From NCBI RefSeq assembly GCF_002262885.1, contig NZ_NKYF01000044.1, positions 1 through 51,419 of the forward strand: DNA of 51,419 nt. The letters run 5' to 3'. The notes beneath the pieces are model-generated. The model made no database searches, was not told where the DNA came from, and worked only from the letters and a program-made list of their open reading frames with translations. This DNA is from Pseudonocardia sp. MH-G8 (lineage in GTDB: Bacteria; Actinomycetota; Actinomycetes; Mycobacteriales; Pseudonocardiaceae). Below are positions 42,179-50,766 of this stretch, in pieces. The position numbers and the translations under genes are program-made. Within the stretch, counting starts at the first letter, position 1, and each line of letters opens with the position of its first letter.

Positions 42179-42861
42179 GGCGGTTGTTCGGTGTCCGGTG
42201 CGCTGGTTCCCAGCACGGAGGCGAGGAGGGCGGCCGCGGTGGAGAATCGGGGTCCGGCTACCGGCGTCGGCACGTATCCGTCGTCTTCCAGGAGCGGGCG
42301 GACCTCGAGCAACGCCGTGCCGATCGTGCGGGGGCGGACGTCGAACAGTTCTGCGAGGACCTGTCTGGTGCAGAGTCCGCGCTGGTAGAGCACGGTCGCC
42401 AGGATCCGTTCCGGGTCGGTGATCTTCTGCAGGAAGACGCCGCCGCGGGCTCCGGGCAGTCGTTCTGCGCCGCGGCGGCGGTAGCGGCGCCGCTCGACCT
42501 GGGCCGCTTGGTGGGCGGCTAGCCGTTCGATCATCTGGACCAGGTCGGGCCGGGTCATGCCGGTCAGGGCGGGGTCGGACAGCACCCTGGGCACCCTCGG
42601 CCGCGTGGGCGTGACGCCGCGGTCGAGGAAGTCGGTGAGGGCGTTCGGGGTTGTGAAACGCAGCGTGGTTGGCGAGACGCCGAGCCCATGCTGGTTGAGT
42701 AGCTGCCGGGTTTCGGCGATGGCCTGGCCGATCGAATTCGGGTTCACCTCGAGCATCTCGGACAAGACGTTCTGCGAGCAGATCTGCCGCAGGTAGACGA
42801 CGGTGATCACGACGCGGGTGGCATCGGTGAGCAGGGAACGGCGTTCTCGGCGCTGGACCAA
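42172..42861 (-). CDS. Helix-turn-helix protein with duplicated module, probably IS-encoded
   Basis: A 229-residue protein that contains two copies of one module of about 70 residues. Copy one: VVITVVYLRQICSQNVLSEM with NPNSIGQAIAETRQLLNQHG and TLRFTTPNALTDFL. Copy two: ILATVLYQRGLCTRQVLAEL with RPRTIGTALLEVRPLLEDDG and GPRFSTAAALLASV. Each looks like a helix-turn-helix. A basic linker with RRRYRRRGAERLPG joins them. I recognise the pattern from proteins annotated as transposase-family in actinobacteria, but cannot name the IS family. The start is uncertain (TTG at 42861); the stop overlaps the IS256 remnant. Confidence 0.5.
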   Translation of the reverse strand: MVQRRERRSLLTDATRVVITVVYLRQICSQNVLSEMLEVNPNSIGQAIAETRQLLNQHGLGVSPTTLRFTTPNALTDFLDRGVTPTRPRVPRVLSDPALTGMTRPDLVQMIERLAAHQAAQVERRRYRRRGAERLPGARGGVFLQKITDPERILATVLYQRGLCTRQVLAELFDVRPRTIGTALLEVRPLLEDDGYVPTPVAGPRFSTAAALLASVLGTSAPDTEQPPC

Positions 42862-43170
42862 GATGATGCGGGGGCCGTCCTCCTAGAACCGGCCCCCACG
42901 CTCGCGAGCTGATCTGTCGGGTCGCCCGGACCCCGCCCGGGCCGAGGCTGATTCCCCCAGCGGCCATCCGCGCGACTACGGGCGACGTGAACCCGCTAGG
43001 CGGTGTCCGGCACATGCTCGCCGGGCTCGATCTCGCCTCCGGTCAGCTGTTCTGCGGCGCCGCCGACCGTGATCATCTCGTCGGGCCCCGGCTCGCACCG
43101 TCCGTTCGTCGCCGATCGCGGGCCGCGGGTCGCGGGCACGGACGTCGGACGCGGCCCCTCCTCGACCGGC
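42862..43170. other. Gene-free stretch with hairpin
   Basis: No gene is visible. Near the left end GGGGGCC at 42870-42876 and GGCCCCC at 42891-42897 form an inverted repeat that may be an IS end or terminator. The remainder lies downstream of the GH127 gene stop at 43171 and has only antisense shadow frames. Confidence 0.4.
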
Positions 43171-45075
43171 TCAGACCGTCGGCAGCCAGATCCGCATCGT
43201 CGAGGGCCCGCGGGTCGCCCACGAGTGGTAGGGCGCCAGCGGGATCGCGGCGGGCTCGGCCGCCGGGGAAGGCCGCCCCGACGGGCGGTAGGGCCATTCC
43301 CCGTCCGCCTGTTCGACGAGGACGCCCGCCGCCGTGACGCCGCCGTCGTCGCGCGGCGGGCGGTCCGGGTCCACCCGGACGTCGTCCACGTGACGTCCGT
43401 CGGGCAGGTCGGTGGACTCCACGCAGAGGACGAGCGGGCCGCGCTCCACGGCGACGCACCCGCGGACCGCGTCGATGCGCGGGTCCGGCTCGGTGAAGCG
43501 GGGCCCGACCGGCAGATCGAGCTGGATCTCCTCGCCGACCGCGAACCGCCGGTGCACGGAGACGCTGCCGGGGCCGGCGGCCCGGCGCCCGTCCCCGTCG
43601 GTCACGGTCGCGCCCGCCCCCCACGAGGGCACCCGCAGCGTGAGCGTCCAGGGGGCGTCGGCGGTCTCGGCGATCCGCACCGTGACCCGTCCGCCGTCCG
43701 GGTAAGTCGTGGCCACCTCGACCCCGACGGGGCGCCCGTCGGGCAACCTCGTCGAGATCCGCGCGTCGGCGTACTGGTGCAGCTGCAACCCGTCGTCGTC
43801 CACGGTGGCCAGGTAGGTGTCGAGGCTCGCGAGCGTGCGGGCGACGTTCGTCGGGCAGCAGGAGACCGAGAACCACGGCGCGCGCAGGCTGCTGCCCGCC
43901 CGTGGCGTCTCCCGGTCGAGTGGCGCCGCGACGCCGGGCCGACGCTGGTGCAGCGTGTTGACGTAGTAGAACGCCCGGCCGTCGGGGGCGGGTGAGGTCG
44001 CGACGACGTTGAAGAGCGTCCGCTCCGCGAGGTCGGCGTAGCGGGGGTTCCCGGTGGCGAGCAGCAGCCGCCAGGACAGCATCACCGACGCCACCCCGGC
44101 GCAGGTCTCGCAGTAGGCGCGGTCGGGCGGGAGGACGTGGTCGTCGCCGAACGACTCGTCCTGGTGGTGCGAGCCCATGCCGCCGGTGAGGTAGGTCCGG
44201 CGGGCGACCGTGGCCTCCCACTGCCGTTCGATCGCGGCCAGCAGGTCGGGATCCCCCGTCTCGACCGCGACGTCGACGGCCCCGGCGGCCAGGTAGAGGG
44301 CGCGGACGGCATGCCCGCGCAGCACCGTCGCCTCGCGCACGGGAACGTCGTCCTGGAAGTAGGCGCGCCCGAACTCGATGTCGGCGAGCCGCTGGTGGCC
44401 GCGCCGCTCGACGAACTCGGCGGCCATCTCCAGGTAGCGCTGCTCCCCGCTCAGCCGCGCGAGCTCGACGAGGGCGGGCTCGATCTCCGGGTGCCCGTCG
44501 ATCCCGGGGGCGCCGCCGGGGCCGAACACCTCGCAGACGTGGTCGGCGGCCCGGCGGGCGATGTCGAGGAGCGCGGTGTCGTCACTGGTCCGGGCCCGGG
44601 CGACGGCCGCCTGCACCAGGTGACCGATGCAGTACAGCTCGTGGCCCCACTCCGGGTCGCTCCACCGCGGGCCCTGGCCGGGGCGGCCGAACTTCGTGCC
44701 GAGGTAGCCGTCGTCCTCCTGCGCGGCGGCGATGGTGGCGACGAGGTCACGCAGCCGCTCGTCGACGGCCGGGTCGCCGGTGCGCCCGACCTCCCAGGCC
44801 ATCGCCTCCACGAGCTTGTAGACGTCGGAGTCGGAGAACTCGCGGCCCCGCCGGTCGGTCGCGACACGGCCCTCGACCGCGGCGCGGAAGTTGCCGATCC
44901 AGCCGACGCGCTCCATCCACTCCTGGCAGTGCTCCAGGGTCGCGGTGGCGTTCACCTCCTGCCGCTGCCCCCAGAAGCCGCCGGTGATCTCGACCTCGCC
45001 CTGCGCGAGCGGCCGCAGCCGTCCCCGCGCGGGTGCGACCGGCCGTGCGCCCGCGCGAGCCGTCGTCCCCGTCAC
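43171..45075 (-). CDS. GH127 beta-L-arabinofuranosidase
   Basis: A 634-residue glycoside hydrolase of family 127 (DUF1680), which releases L-arabinofuranose from beta-linked oligosaccharides. The zinc/cysteine active site is visible: Glu323 and Cys325 in RAYCETCAGVASVML, and the Cys406-Cys407 pair in FSVSCCPTNVARTLAS, matching the Glu, Cys and Cys-Cys set of the Bifidobacterium enzyme HypBA1, where the first of the pair is the nucleophile. WGHELYCIGHLVQAAVARAR and TYLTGGMGSHHQDESFGDDH are other family blocks. No signal peptide is seen, so the sugar is cleaved inside the cell after ABC import. The GTG at 45075 overlaps the stop of the preceding gene. Confidence 0.92.
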   Translation of the reverse strand: MTGTTARAGARPVAPARGRLRPLAQGEVEITGGFWGQRQEVNATATLEHCQEWMERVGWIGNFRAAVEGRVATDRRGREFSDSDVYKLVEAMAWEVGRTGDPAVDERLRDLVATIAAAQEDDGYLGTKFGRPGQGPRWSDPEWGHELYCIGHLVQAAVARARTSDDTALLDIARRAADHVCEVFGPGGAPGIDGHPEIEPALVELARLSGEQRYLEMAAEFVERRGHQRLADIEFGRAYFQDDVPVREATVLRGHAVRALYLAAGAVDVAVETGDPDLLAAIERQWEATVARRTYLTGGMGSHHQDESFGDDHVLPPDRAYCETCAGVASVMLSWRLLLATGNPRYADLAERTLFNVVATSPAPDGRAFYYVNTLHQRRPGVAAPLDRETPRAGSSLRAPWFSVSCCPTNVARTLASLDTYLATVDDDGLQLHQYADARISTRLPDGRPVGVEVATTYPDGGRVTVRIAETADAPWTLTLRVPSWGAGATVTDGDGRRAAGPGSVSVHRRFAVGEEIQLDLPVGPRFTEPDPRIDAVRGCVAVERGPLVLCVESTDLPDGRHVDDVRVDPDRPPRDDGGVTAAGVLVEQADGEWPYRPSGRPSPAAEPAAIPLAPYHSWATRGPSTMRIWLPTV

Positions 45076-47387
45076 AGCCCGGCCCGCTTCCGCACCGCGG
45101 CGACGTCGGTCGTGCCGAAGCGCGCGATCATCTCGGTGTGCGCCTGGATCGCGACGGCGGAGATCCACGGGAGGCAGGTCTTGTTGCCCTCGCCCTTGCC
45201 GCGGCCGCCGAACCCGGTGCCGGCGAACATCGGGTCGTCGATCAGCCACCAGCTCACCAGCAGTCCCTCCTCCTGCAGGCCGGGCAGGGCGTAACCCCAG
45301 TCGCCCGCCTCGACGGAGACCGTCTCGTTGGACCCGACGAGCACCAGCTCCGCGATCTCGGCGAGCACCGGGTCGCCGACGAGCAGCGCCACCTCCAGCA
45401 GGTCGGGTGCGGCGTCCACCTCGTAGGGGTGGATGTAGCCGGCCCCGCACGTGTCGCAGCCGCTCCAGCCGGTGGTGCGGAACCCGTACCGGGCGAGCGT
45501 GCTGTCCGGTGGCAGCGGCACGTCCCACAGGAAGATCCAGGTGGCGAGCAGGCGCGCGGCCGTCTCGGCGCCGTCGAGGAACTCCCGCTCCTCCGTAACC
45601 TTGTGCAGCTCCAGCAGCGCGCGCAGCGGGAAGAGGATCCCCTCGCTGTCCACGAGCTGCGCCCGCGCGTAGATGCTGTCGTGGATGCCGCCGTTGAACT
45701 TCAGCCCGTCGACGTGGTGCTGCTTCACGAACCGGCCCGCGCGCACGGCCGCGTCGAGGTAGCGGGCGTCGCCGGTCAGGCGGTGCAGCCGCAGCAGGAG
45801 CGGGACGACCGCGGCGGTCGGCGACTTCTGCTGCTCCGGGGTCTCGCCGAACCAGCGCTCCGGCGTCGTGATCGGGACGCCGTCGAACGTGTACGCCCGG
45901 CGCCACGCCCCGTCCTCCTCCTGCGCCGAGAGGAGGAACTCGCCGAACGCCGTCGCGGCGGCGCGCCACTCCGGGCGGTCGTTGCCGCGGTCGCGCTCGT
46001 AGGCGTCGGCGCGCAGCAGCGCGTCGTACTCCTCGGCCATGCACCGCAGGTAGGCACCCTCCAGCGGGCGCAGCGCCTCGACGACCTCGCGCATGTGCTC
46101 GTACACCGGGCCCATGAGCCGTTCGAGCTGCTCCCCCTCGGCGTAGGCCAGCGGCAGCAGCAACCCGGTCCACCAGTTGCCCGGACGGGACCGGTCGAGG
46201 TCGTAGAGCGTGTGCGACAGGCCCGTTCCGGTGCCCGGAGCGGCCATCGTGTGGACGAAGAAGTCGATCACCTTGACCGCCTTCGCCCGCCGGTCCGAGG
46301 CGCCCTCGCGGTCGCCGGCCCGCAGCAGGTGCAGCGCGTTCAGCACGTTCTGGCCGGTGAACCCGTACTGGATGACGTTGCTCAGCTGCTTCCCGTCCTG
46401 CGGGTGGCAGTTCGTCACGAACCCGGCCGCGACCGGCTCCGGGCCCGGGTTCTCCCGGTAGTAGGCCTCCAGCGCGTCGACGCGCAGGCGCGTCAGCTCG
46501 TCGAGCCCGGTCGTGAGCTCGACGGGCCGCGGCGCGAGCTCGCCGAGGCGCTGGGACCACAGCCGCCAGAGGGCGTCGACGGGCGAGTCACCGGTCACGG
46601 GCCGCACGTCGTAGGCGACGGTCAGCACCGCGCCCGGCTCGGCGGGCCAGAACGCGCCCCACGGGCTGCGCTCCCGGGCGAGCAGGGCGTGGCTGCGGTC
46701 GCGCTCGACGAACGGGTACGCGGCGACGAGCCGGGCGCCGCCCTCGTCGTCCGGGCGCACCCCCAAGCTGCCGACGTCCGTGCGCTGCAGGAACGCCACC
46801 TCGCCGGGCTCGCGCTCCGGCCTCGAGTCGAATCCGGGCGCCGCGCAGCGCGACAGCGCGAACCCGACGCCGCGGGCGTCGGAGTAGCCGAGCACGGTGA
46901 GCGCGTCGAGCCGGTCGTCGCGGAAGATCAGCGTGCGCGTGTCGAGGAAGTCCTCCACCCCGTCGCCGTCGAGGTCGTTGAGGTCGTAGAGCGCGGCCGG
47001 GGCGAACAGGCGCAGGTCGTCGAAACGCGCCGCGCCCGTGAGGACCGGCGCCACCTCCAGCAGCAGCCGGACCCCCGCGCCGGCCGGGGCGTCGAGCACC
47101 TCCAGCCGGCGCTCCACCCTCCAGGAATCCGACGGGCCCGGCGTCCACGTGTCGCGCACCGCGTAGCGGCCGCAGCCGGGCACCTCCACCTCGGCCGTGC
47201 CGACGCCGTCGGCGAACTCGCGGTACGGCCGCTCGACCCGCTCCCCGTTCACCGTCCGCCCGTCGGGGCCCACGGCCTCGACGGTCACGGGAGTCGCGCA
47301 CGCCAGCGCCGGCTCGGTCCCCTCCGACGTGAGCAGGTGCCACGCGATCCCGGTCCCGCCCTCGTTCTGGGCAGGGCGCAGTTCCAT
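45072..47387 (-). CDS. Unassigned 771-residue protein, GH127-like C-terminal motif
   Basis: I cannot place this protein in a named family. Residues about 1-280 look like a beta-sandwich with a calcium-loop-like run, LYDLNDLDGDGVEDFLDT (134-150). Residues about 290-771 are helix-rich with repeated aromatic and Gly motifs, as in (alpha/alpha)6 barrels (FVTNCHPQDGKQLSNVIQYG, FNGGIHDSIYARAQ). Near the end it has GWSGCDTCGAGYIHPYE (Cys644, Asp645, Cys647) followed by VALLVGDPVLAEIAELVLV, and Cys738 in GNKTCLPWIS. The neighbouring GH127 has CETCAG, LLLATGNPRYADLAERTLF and a Cys pair at similar spacing. It lies between the ABC importer and GH127 genes and is probably a cytoplasmic glycosidase. Confidence 0.55.
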   Translation of the reverse strand: MELRPAQNEGGTGIAWHLLTSEGTEPALACATPVTVEAVGPDGRTVNGERVERPYREFADGVGTAEVEVPGCGRYAVRDTWTPGPSDSWRVERRLEVLDAPAGAGVRLLLEVAPVLTGAARFDDLRLFAPAALYDLNDLDGDGVEDFLDTRTLIFRDDRLDALTVLGYSDARGVGFALSRCAAPGFDSRPEREPGEVAFLQRTDVGSLGVRPDDEGGARLVAAYPFVERDRSHALLARERSPWGAFWPAEPGAVLTVAYDVRPVTGDSPVDALWRLWSQRLGELAPRPVELTTGLDELTRLRVDALEAYYRENPGPEPVAAGFVTNCHPQDGKQLSNVIQYGFTGQNVLNALHLLRAGDREGASDRRAKAVKVIDFFVHTMAAPGTGTGLSHTLYDLDRSRPGNWWTGLLLPLAYAEGEQLERLMGPVYEHMREVVEALRPLEGAYLRCMAEEYDALLRADAYERDRGNDRPEWRAAATAFGEFLLSAQEEDGAWRRAYTFDGVPITTPERWFGETPEQQKSPTAAVVPLLLRLHRLTGDARYLDAAVRAGRFVKQHHVDGLKFNGGIHDSIYARAQLVDSEGILFPLRALLELHKVTEEREFLDGAETAARLLATWIFLWDVPLPPDSTLARYGFRTTGWSGCDTCGAGYIHPYEVDAAPDLLEVALLVGDPVLAEIAELVLVGSNETVSVEAGDWGYALPGLQEEGLLVSWWLIDDPMFAGTGFGGRGKGEGNKTCLPWISAVAIQAHTEMIARFGTTDVAAVRKRAGL

Positions 47388-47434
47388 CACCACTCGTCGT
47401 GCTCCTCGTGATCGTTCGGTCGGGCGGGTGCGGG

Positions 47435-48301
47435 TCAGCCCTTGGTGGCGCCCACGGTCAGGCCGCTGACGATGCCGCGCTGGGCGATCACGGTCAGGGC
47501 GAGCACCGGGAGCAGGTAGACCGCGGCGGTGGCGGTCATCGGACCCCAGGACGTCTGGAACTGCGTGATCGACGACGCGATACCGACCGGCATCGTCTGC
47601 GCGGCGGGGGTGCGGGTCACGGTCAGCGCGATGACGAACTCGTTCCACGCGGCGAGGAACCCGAAGAGCGTCGCCACCGCGACGGCGGGCCGCGACATCG
47701 GCACGACGATCCGGGTGAGCAACCCGAACGTTCCGATGCCGTCGAGGCGGGCCGCCTCGACGACCTCCTCCGGGAAGTCGCGGAAGAAGCCCTCCAGCAT
47801 CCAGATCATCAACGGGAGCACGATCGGCACGTACGCGATGGCGAGCCCGATCGGGCTGTCGATCAGGTTCACCGCGCGCAGCTGCAGGAAGTAGGGCAGC
47901 GCCAGCGCGATCGGCGGGAACATGCGCGTCAGGACCGCGGCGCCGAGCAGCACCGTGCTGAACCGGTAGCGGAACCGGGCGAACCCGAACGCCGCGGGCA
48001 CGGCGAGCACGAGGGACAGCACCGTCGCGCCGCCGGCCGCGACGAGGCTGTTGCGCAGGAAGCTCAGCACCTCGCCGCTCGACAGCGCGCCCTGGAAGTG
48101 CTCGCCGGTCACGGTGCGCGGCAGGAACGACGGCGGGATCGCGAAGAGGTCCGGGGTGGGCTTCACGGCGGTGGTGAAGACCCACAGGATCGGCACCAGG
48201 ACCACGACGGCCGTCGCGGCCATCGCGACCCAGAAGGCGCCGGTGCCCGCGGCGGCCCGGAGCCGGGCGGCGCCCGGGCCGGGCGCGGTCGTGACAGCCA
48301 T
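47435..48301 (-). CDS. Carbohydrate ABC transporter permease (MalG type)
   Basis: A 288-residue membrane protein with six helices. The permease motif for contact with the ATPase is EVVEAARLDGIGTFGLLTRI (EAA loop, G at the usual position), and the start AFWVAMAATAVVVLVPILWV followed by FTTAVKP is typical for the second sugar permease. No ATPase gene is present; such importers in actinobacteria usually share a common MsiK-type ATPase encoded elsewhere. The ATG at 48301 is two bases from the stop of the first permease gene. Confidence 0.92.
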   Translation of the reverse strand: MAVTTAPGPGAARLRAAAGTGAFWVAMAATAVVVLVPILWVFTTAVKPTPDLFAIPPSFLPRTVTGEHFQGALSSGEVLSFLRNSLVAAGGATVLSLVLAVPAAFGFARFRYRFSTVLLGAAVLTRMFPPIALALPYFLQLRAVNLIDSPIGLAIAYVPIVLPLMIWMLEGFFRDFPEEVVEAARLDGIGTFGLLTRIVVPMSRPAVAVATLFGFLAAWNEFVIALTVTRTPAAQTMPVGIASSITQFQTSWGPMTATAAVYLLPVLALTVIAQRGIVSGLTVGATKG

Positions 48302-48303
48302 CT

Positions 48304-49266
48304 CTAGGCCTCCTTGCGCGGCCGGAGCAGGACGAACACCGCCGCCGCGCTGATGGCCATGACGAGGACGAACAGGATCGAGGCGGCCGATCCGCCGGCG
48401 AAGTCGACGACCGTGAACAGCTGCCGGTAGAGGTAGGTGCTCATCACCTCGGTGGAGCCGCCCGGCCCGCCGCCGGTCAGGACGTACACGGCGTCGAACA
48501 CGCGGAAGGCGTCGGCGAGCCGGATCACCAGGATGATCAGCACGGCGGGCCGCAGCATCGGCAGCACGATGTGGCGGAACGCCTGCCAGCGGTTCGCGCC
48601 GTCCATCGTGGCCGCCTCGAGCGGCTCGGCCGGCACCGCCGCGAGCCCCGCGAGCAGCACGAGCACGTCGAACGGGACGGCCAGCCACAGGTTCGTCACG
48701 AGGACGGTGGTCCGGGCGAGCCACACGTCGGCGAACCACGACGGCGGCGAGATCCCGACCAGGCTCAGCGTGTGGTTGATCAGCCCGTACCCGTCGGAGA
48801 ACAGGAACTGGAACGCCATCGAGGCGACGACCGGGGCGACCATCAGCGGCAGTGCGATCACCAGCTGCATCGCCTTGGCCCCGCGCCACGCCCGGTGCAG
48901 CGCCAGCGCGAGCGGGAAGGCGATGAGCAGTTCGACCACGAGCGACGTCGCGACGAAGGCGAGCGTGTGGCCCATGGCCGCCCGGAAGGCCTCGGAGCCG
49001 AGGATCCGCTGGTAGTTCTCCAGCCCGACGAAGCGCGGCGGCTCCGCGCCGACGGCGAGGCTGAACGACTGCAGGCTCAGCGACACGGTCCACAGGATCG
49101 GGTAGAGAACGGTCACCGCGAGCACGAGGAGGGCGGGCAGCGTCAGCAGGACGCCCGTGCGGGCGCGCCGCCGGTCCCCGGAGGTCCGGTGGCCTCGCGG
49201 GACGGCCGCAACGGGTGCGGTCTGCTGCGCGGTGCCGGGCGGGGGCGCGGTGTCGGTACGTGCCAT
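48304..49266 (-). CDS. Carbohydrate ABC transporter permease (MalF type)
   Basis: A 320-residue membrane protein with six helices and a Pro/Arg-rich cytoplasmic N-terminus of about 37 residues. Motifs: FVGLENYQRILGSEAFRAAM after the first helix and EPLEAATMDGANRWQAFRHI as the EAA loop. It pairs with the MalG-type permease. The start ATG shares one base with the stop of the binding-protein gene. Confidence 0.92.
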   Translation of the reverse strand: MARTDTAPPPGTAQQTAPVAAVPRGHRTSGDRRRARTGVLLTLPALLVLAVTVLYPILWTVSLSLQSFSLAVGAEPPRFVGLENYQRILGSEAFRAAMGHTLAFVATSLVVELLIAFPLALALHRAWRGAKAMQLVIALPLMVAPVVASMAFQFLFSDGYGLINHTLSLVGISPPSWFADVWLARTTVLVTNLWLAVPFDVLVLLAGLAAVPAEPLEAATMDGANRWQAFRHIVLPMLRPAVLIILVIRLADAFRVFDAVYVLTGGGPGGSTEVMSTYLYRQLFTVVDFAGGSAASILFVLVMAISAAAVFVLLRPRKEA

Positions 49267-50576
49267 CACGAGCTCCGCAACGCCTGGGTCATGCTCGCCT
49301 GCGCGTCGGCGAGCGCCTGGTCCACGGTCTTCGACCGCGCCATCACCGCGGACGCCGCCACGGCCATGTCGTTCTGCAGCTGCGGGTAGGCGGGCACCAT
49401 CGGGATGGTCGTCGAGCGCTCCACCGACTCGGAGAACGTGGCGATGGCGCGCCTGCCCGCCTCGTCGATCTCGCCGTCCGCGGTGAGTGCCTCCACGGCC
49501 GACGCGCGCGGGACCGGGTTCACCTGGTCCTTCCCGTAGCCGGTGAGCTGTTCGGTGTTCGTCGCCCACTGCACGAACCTCCACGCAGCGTCCGCGTTGC
49601 GCGACGCCGCGGAGATCCCGAAGCCCCACGAGTAGGTCGTCGCGCCCTGGTGCTCACCGGGGTGCAGCGCGACCGCGAAGCGGCCGGCGACCTGGGACTG
49701 CGCCGGGTCCTGCCCGAGCGAGTACAGGTACGGCCACACGGGAGCCATCGCGACCTTCCCCTGCAGGAAGAGGCCCTGCATCGTCGTGAGGTCGTGCAGT
49801 CCGTCCGGGCTGCTGTGGTCGTCGAACTGGATGCCGGTCATGAGGGCGAAGGCCGCCCTGGCCGGCTCGGAGTCGAAGGAGGCGGCGCCGGTGGCGTCCA
49901 CCACGTCGCCGCCCGCCTGTTGCAGGAAGCTGTGGATCCTCGTCGCGACCTCGCCGTCCTGCTTGCCCGGCACGAGCGTGCCCCAGACCCCGGCGGCCGG
50001 GTCGGTGAGCCGGCGGGCGTACTCGCGGTACTCGTCCCAGGTGGTCGGCGGAGCGCTGATCCCGGCCGCCTCGAACAGGTCGGTGCGGTAGTAGAGCACC
50101 AGGTTGTGGACCATGAACGGCAGCCCGTAGAGCGCGCCGTCGTAGGAGACGGTCTCGAGCGTGCCGGGCACGAAGTCGTCGCGATCGCCGGGGGCGAGCC
50201 GGTCGTCCAGCGGCAGCAGGAAACCCTTCGCCGCGAACTCGGGCACCCACGGCTGGTCGGTCGCGAGCACGTCGTAGGCACCGGCGCCGGACAGGGCGTC
50301 GGAGAGGAACTGCTGGTGCATGTTGGCGTGCGGGACGCCCAGGAACTCGACCTGGATACCGGTCGCCTGGGTGAACTGCGCCGCCCGCTGGGAGAAGAAC
50401 GTCTCGTGCGGGCTGCCGGACTCCACGCCGACCGTGATCCGGTTGCCGCCGCCTCCGCCCCCGCCCACCGGGCCGGCGCTCGGGGCGCACGCCGTCAACC
50501 CGGCCGCAGCTGCGGTGCCGCCGGCGAGCCTGAGCAGTGTCCGCCGGGACAGGGTGGTGCGCTGTGGGGAGGCCAT
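49266..50576 (-). CDS. Carbohydrate ABC transporter substrate-binding lipoprotein
   Basis: A 436-residue type-1 solute-binding protein. The N-terminus TTLSRRTLLRLAGGTAAAAG with the lipobox GLTAC is a twin-arginine-like lipoprotein signal, followed by a Gly-rich linker (VGGGGGGGNRITVG). Family features include GAYDVLATDQPWVPEFAAKG, GLPFMVHNLVLYYRTDLFEA and GKVAMAPVWPYLYSLG. It probably binds arabino-oligosaccharides, given the GH127 and the unassigned hydrolase in the same operon. The ATG is at 50576; LacI-type operators lie upstream. Confidence 0.92.
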   Translation of the reverse strand: MASPQRTTLSRRTLLRLAGGTAAAAGLTACAPSAGPVGGGGGGGNRITVGVESGSPHETFFSQRAAQFTQATGIQVEFLGVPHANMHQQFLSDALSGAGAYDVLATDQPWVPEFAAKGFLLPLDDRLAPGDRDDFVPGTLETVSYDGALYGLPFMVHNLVLYYRTDLFEAAGISAPPTTWDEYREYARRLTDPAAGVWGTLVPGKQDGEVATRIHSFLQQAGGDVVDATGAASFDSEPARAAFALMTGIQFDDHSSPDGLHDLTTMQGLFLQGKVAMAPVWPYLYSLGQDPAQSQVAGRFAVALHPGEHQGATTYSWGFGISAASRNADAAWRFVQWATNTEQLTGYGKDQVNPVPRASAVEALTADGEIDEAGRRAIATFSESVERSTTIPMVPAYPQLQNDMAVAASAVMARSKTVDQALADAQASMTQALRSS

Positions 50577-50622
50577 GTCGGTCCTTCCGGTGGGCGGTGA
50601 CGGTGCTGCGCCGGGATCGTCT

Positions 50623-50637
50623 CGAAAATCGCTTTCG
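50623..50637. promoter_or_regulatory. LacI-type operator CGAAAATCGCTTTCG
   Basis: CGAAA and TTTCG flank a 5-base centre, 47 bases upstream of the binding-protein start. A second copy with similar arms is at 50678-50691. Both lie in the 190-base divergent region before the LacI gene. Confidence 0.65.
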
Positions 50638-50677
50638 CCGTTCTGACCTCGTTGTATGAGACGTGCGTCAGATGTGT

Positions 50678-50691
50678 CGAAAGCGGTTTCG
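50678..50691. promoter_or_regulatory. LacI-type operator CGAAAGCGGTTTCG
   Basis: CGAAA and TTTCG flank a 4-base centre with CG. It resembles the operator at 50623-50637 and the usual GAAANCGNTTTC pattern of LacI-family regulators, and would let the adjacent regulator control both the importer operon and its own gene. Confidence 0.65.
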
Positions 50692-50766
50692 GACTGTAGG
50701 GTGGGGCTCGCGCCCCCGTCAAGCCGTGCGGGGGTAGAACTCGCTGCAGGACGTCGGAAGGAAGCC

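Noticed and set aside
46588..47343. Alternative minus-strand frame inside the 771-residue gene
   Set aside because: Composition is Arg/Gly/Ala-rich and it shares no motif with known proteins; the 771-residue frame has a consistent domain structure and coupled ends.
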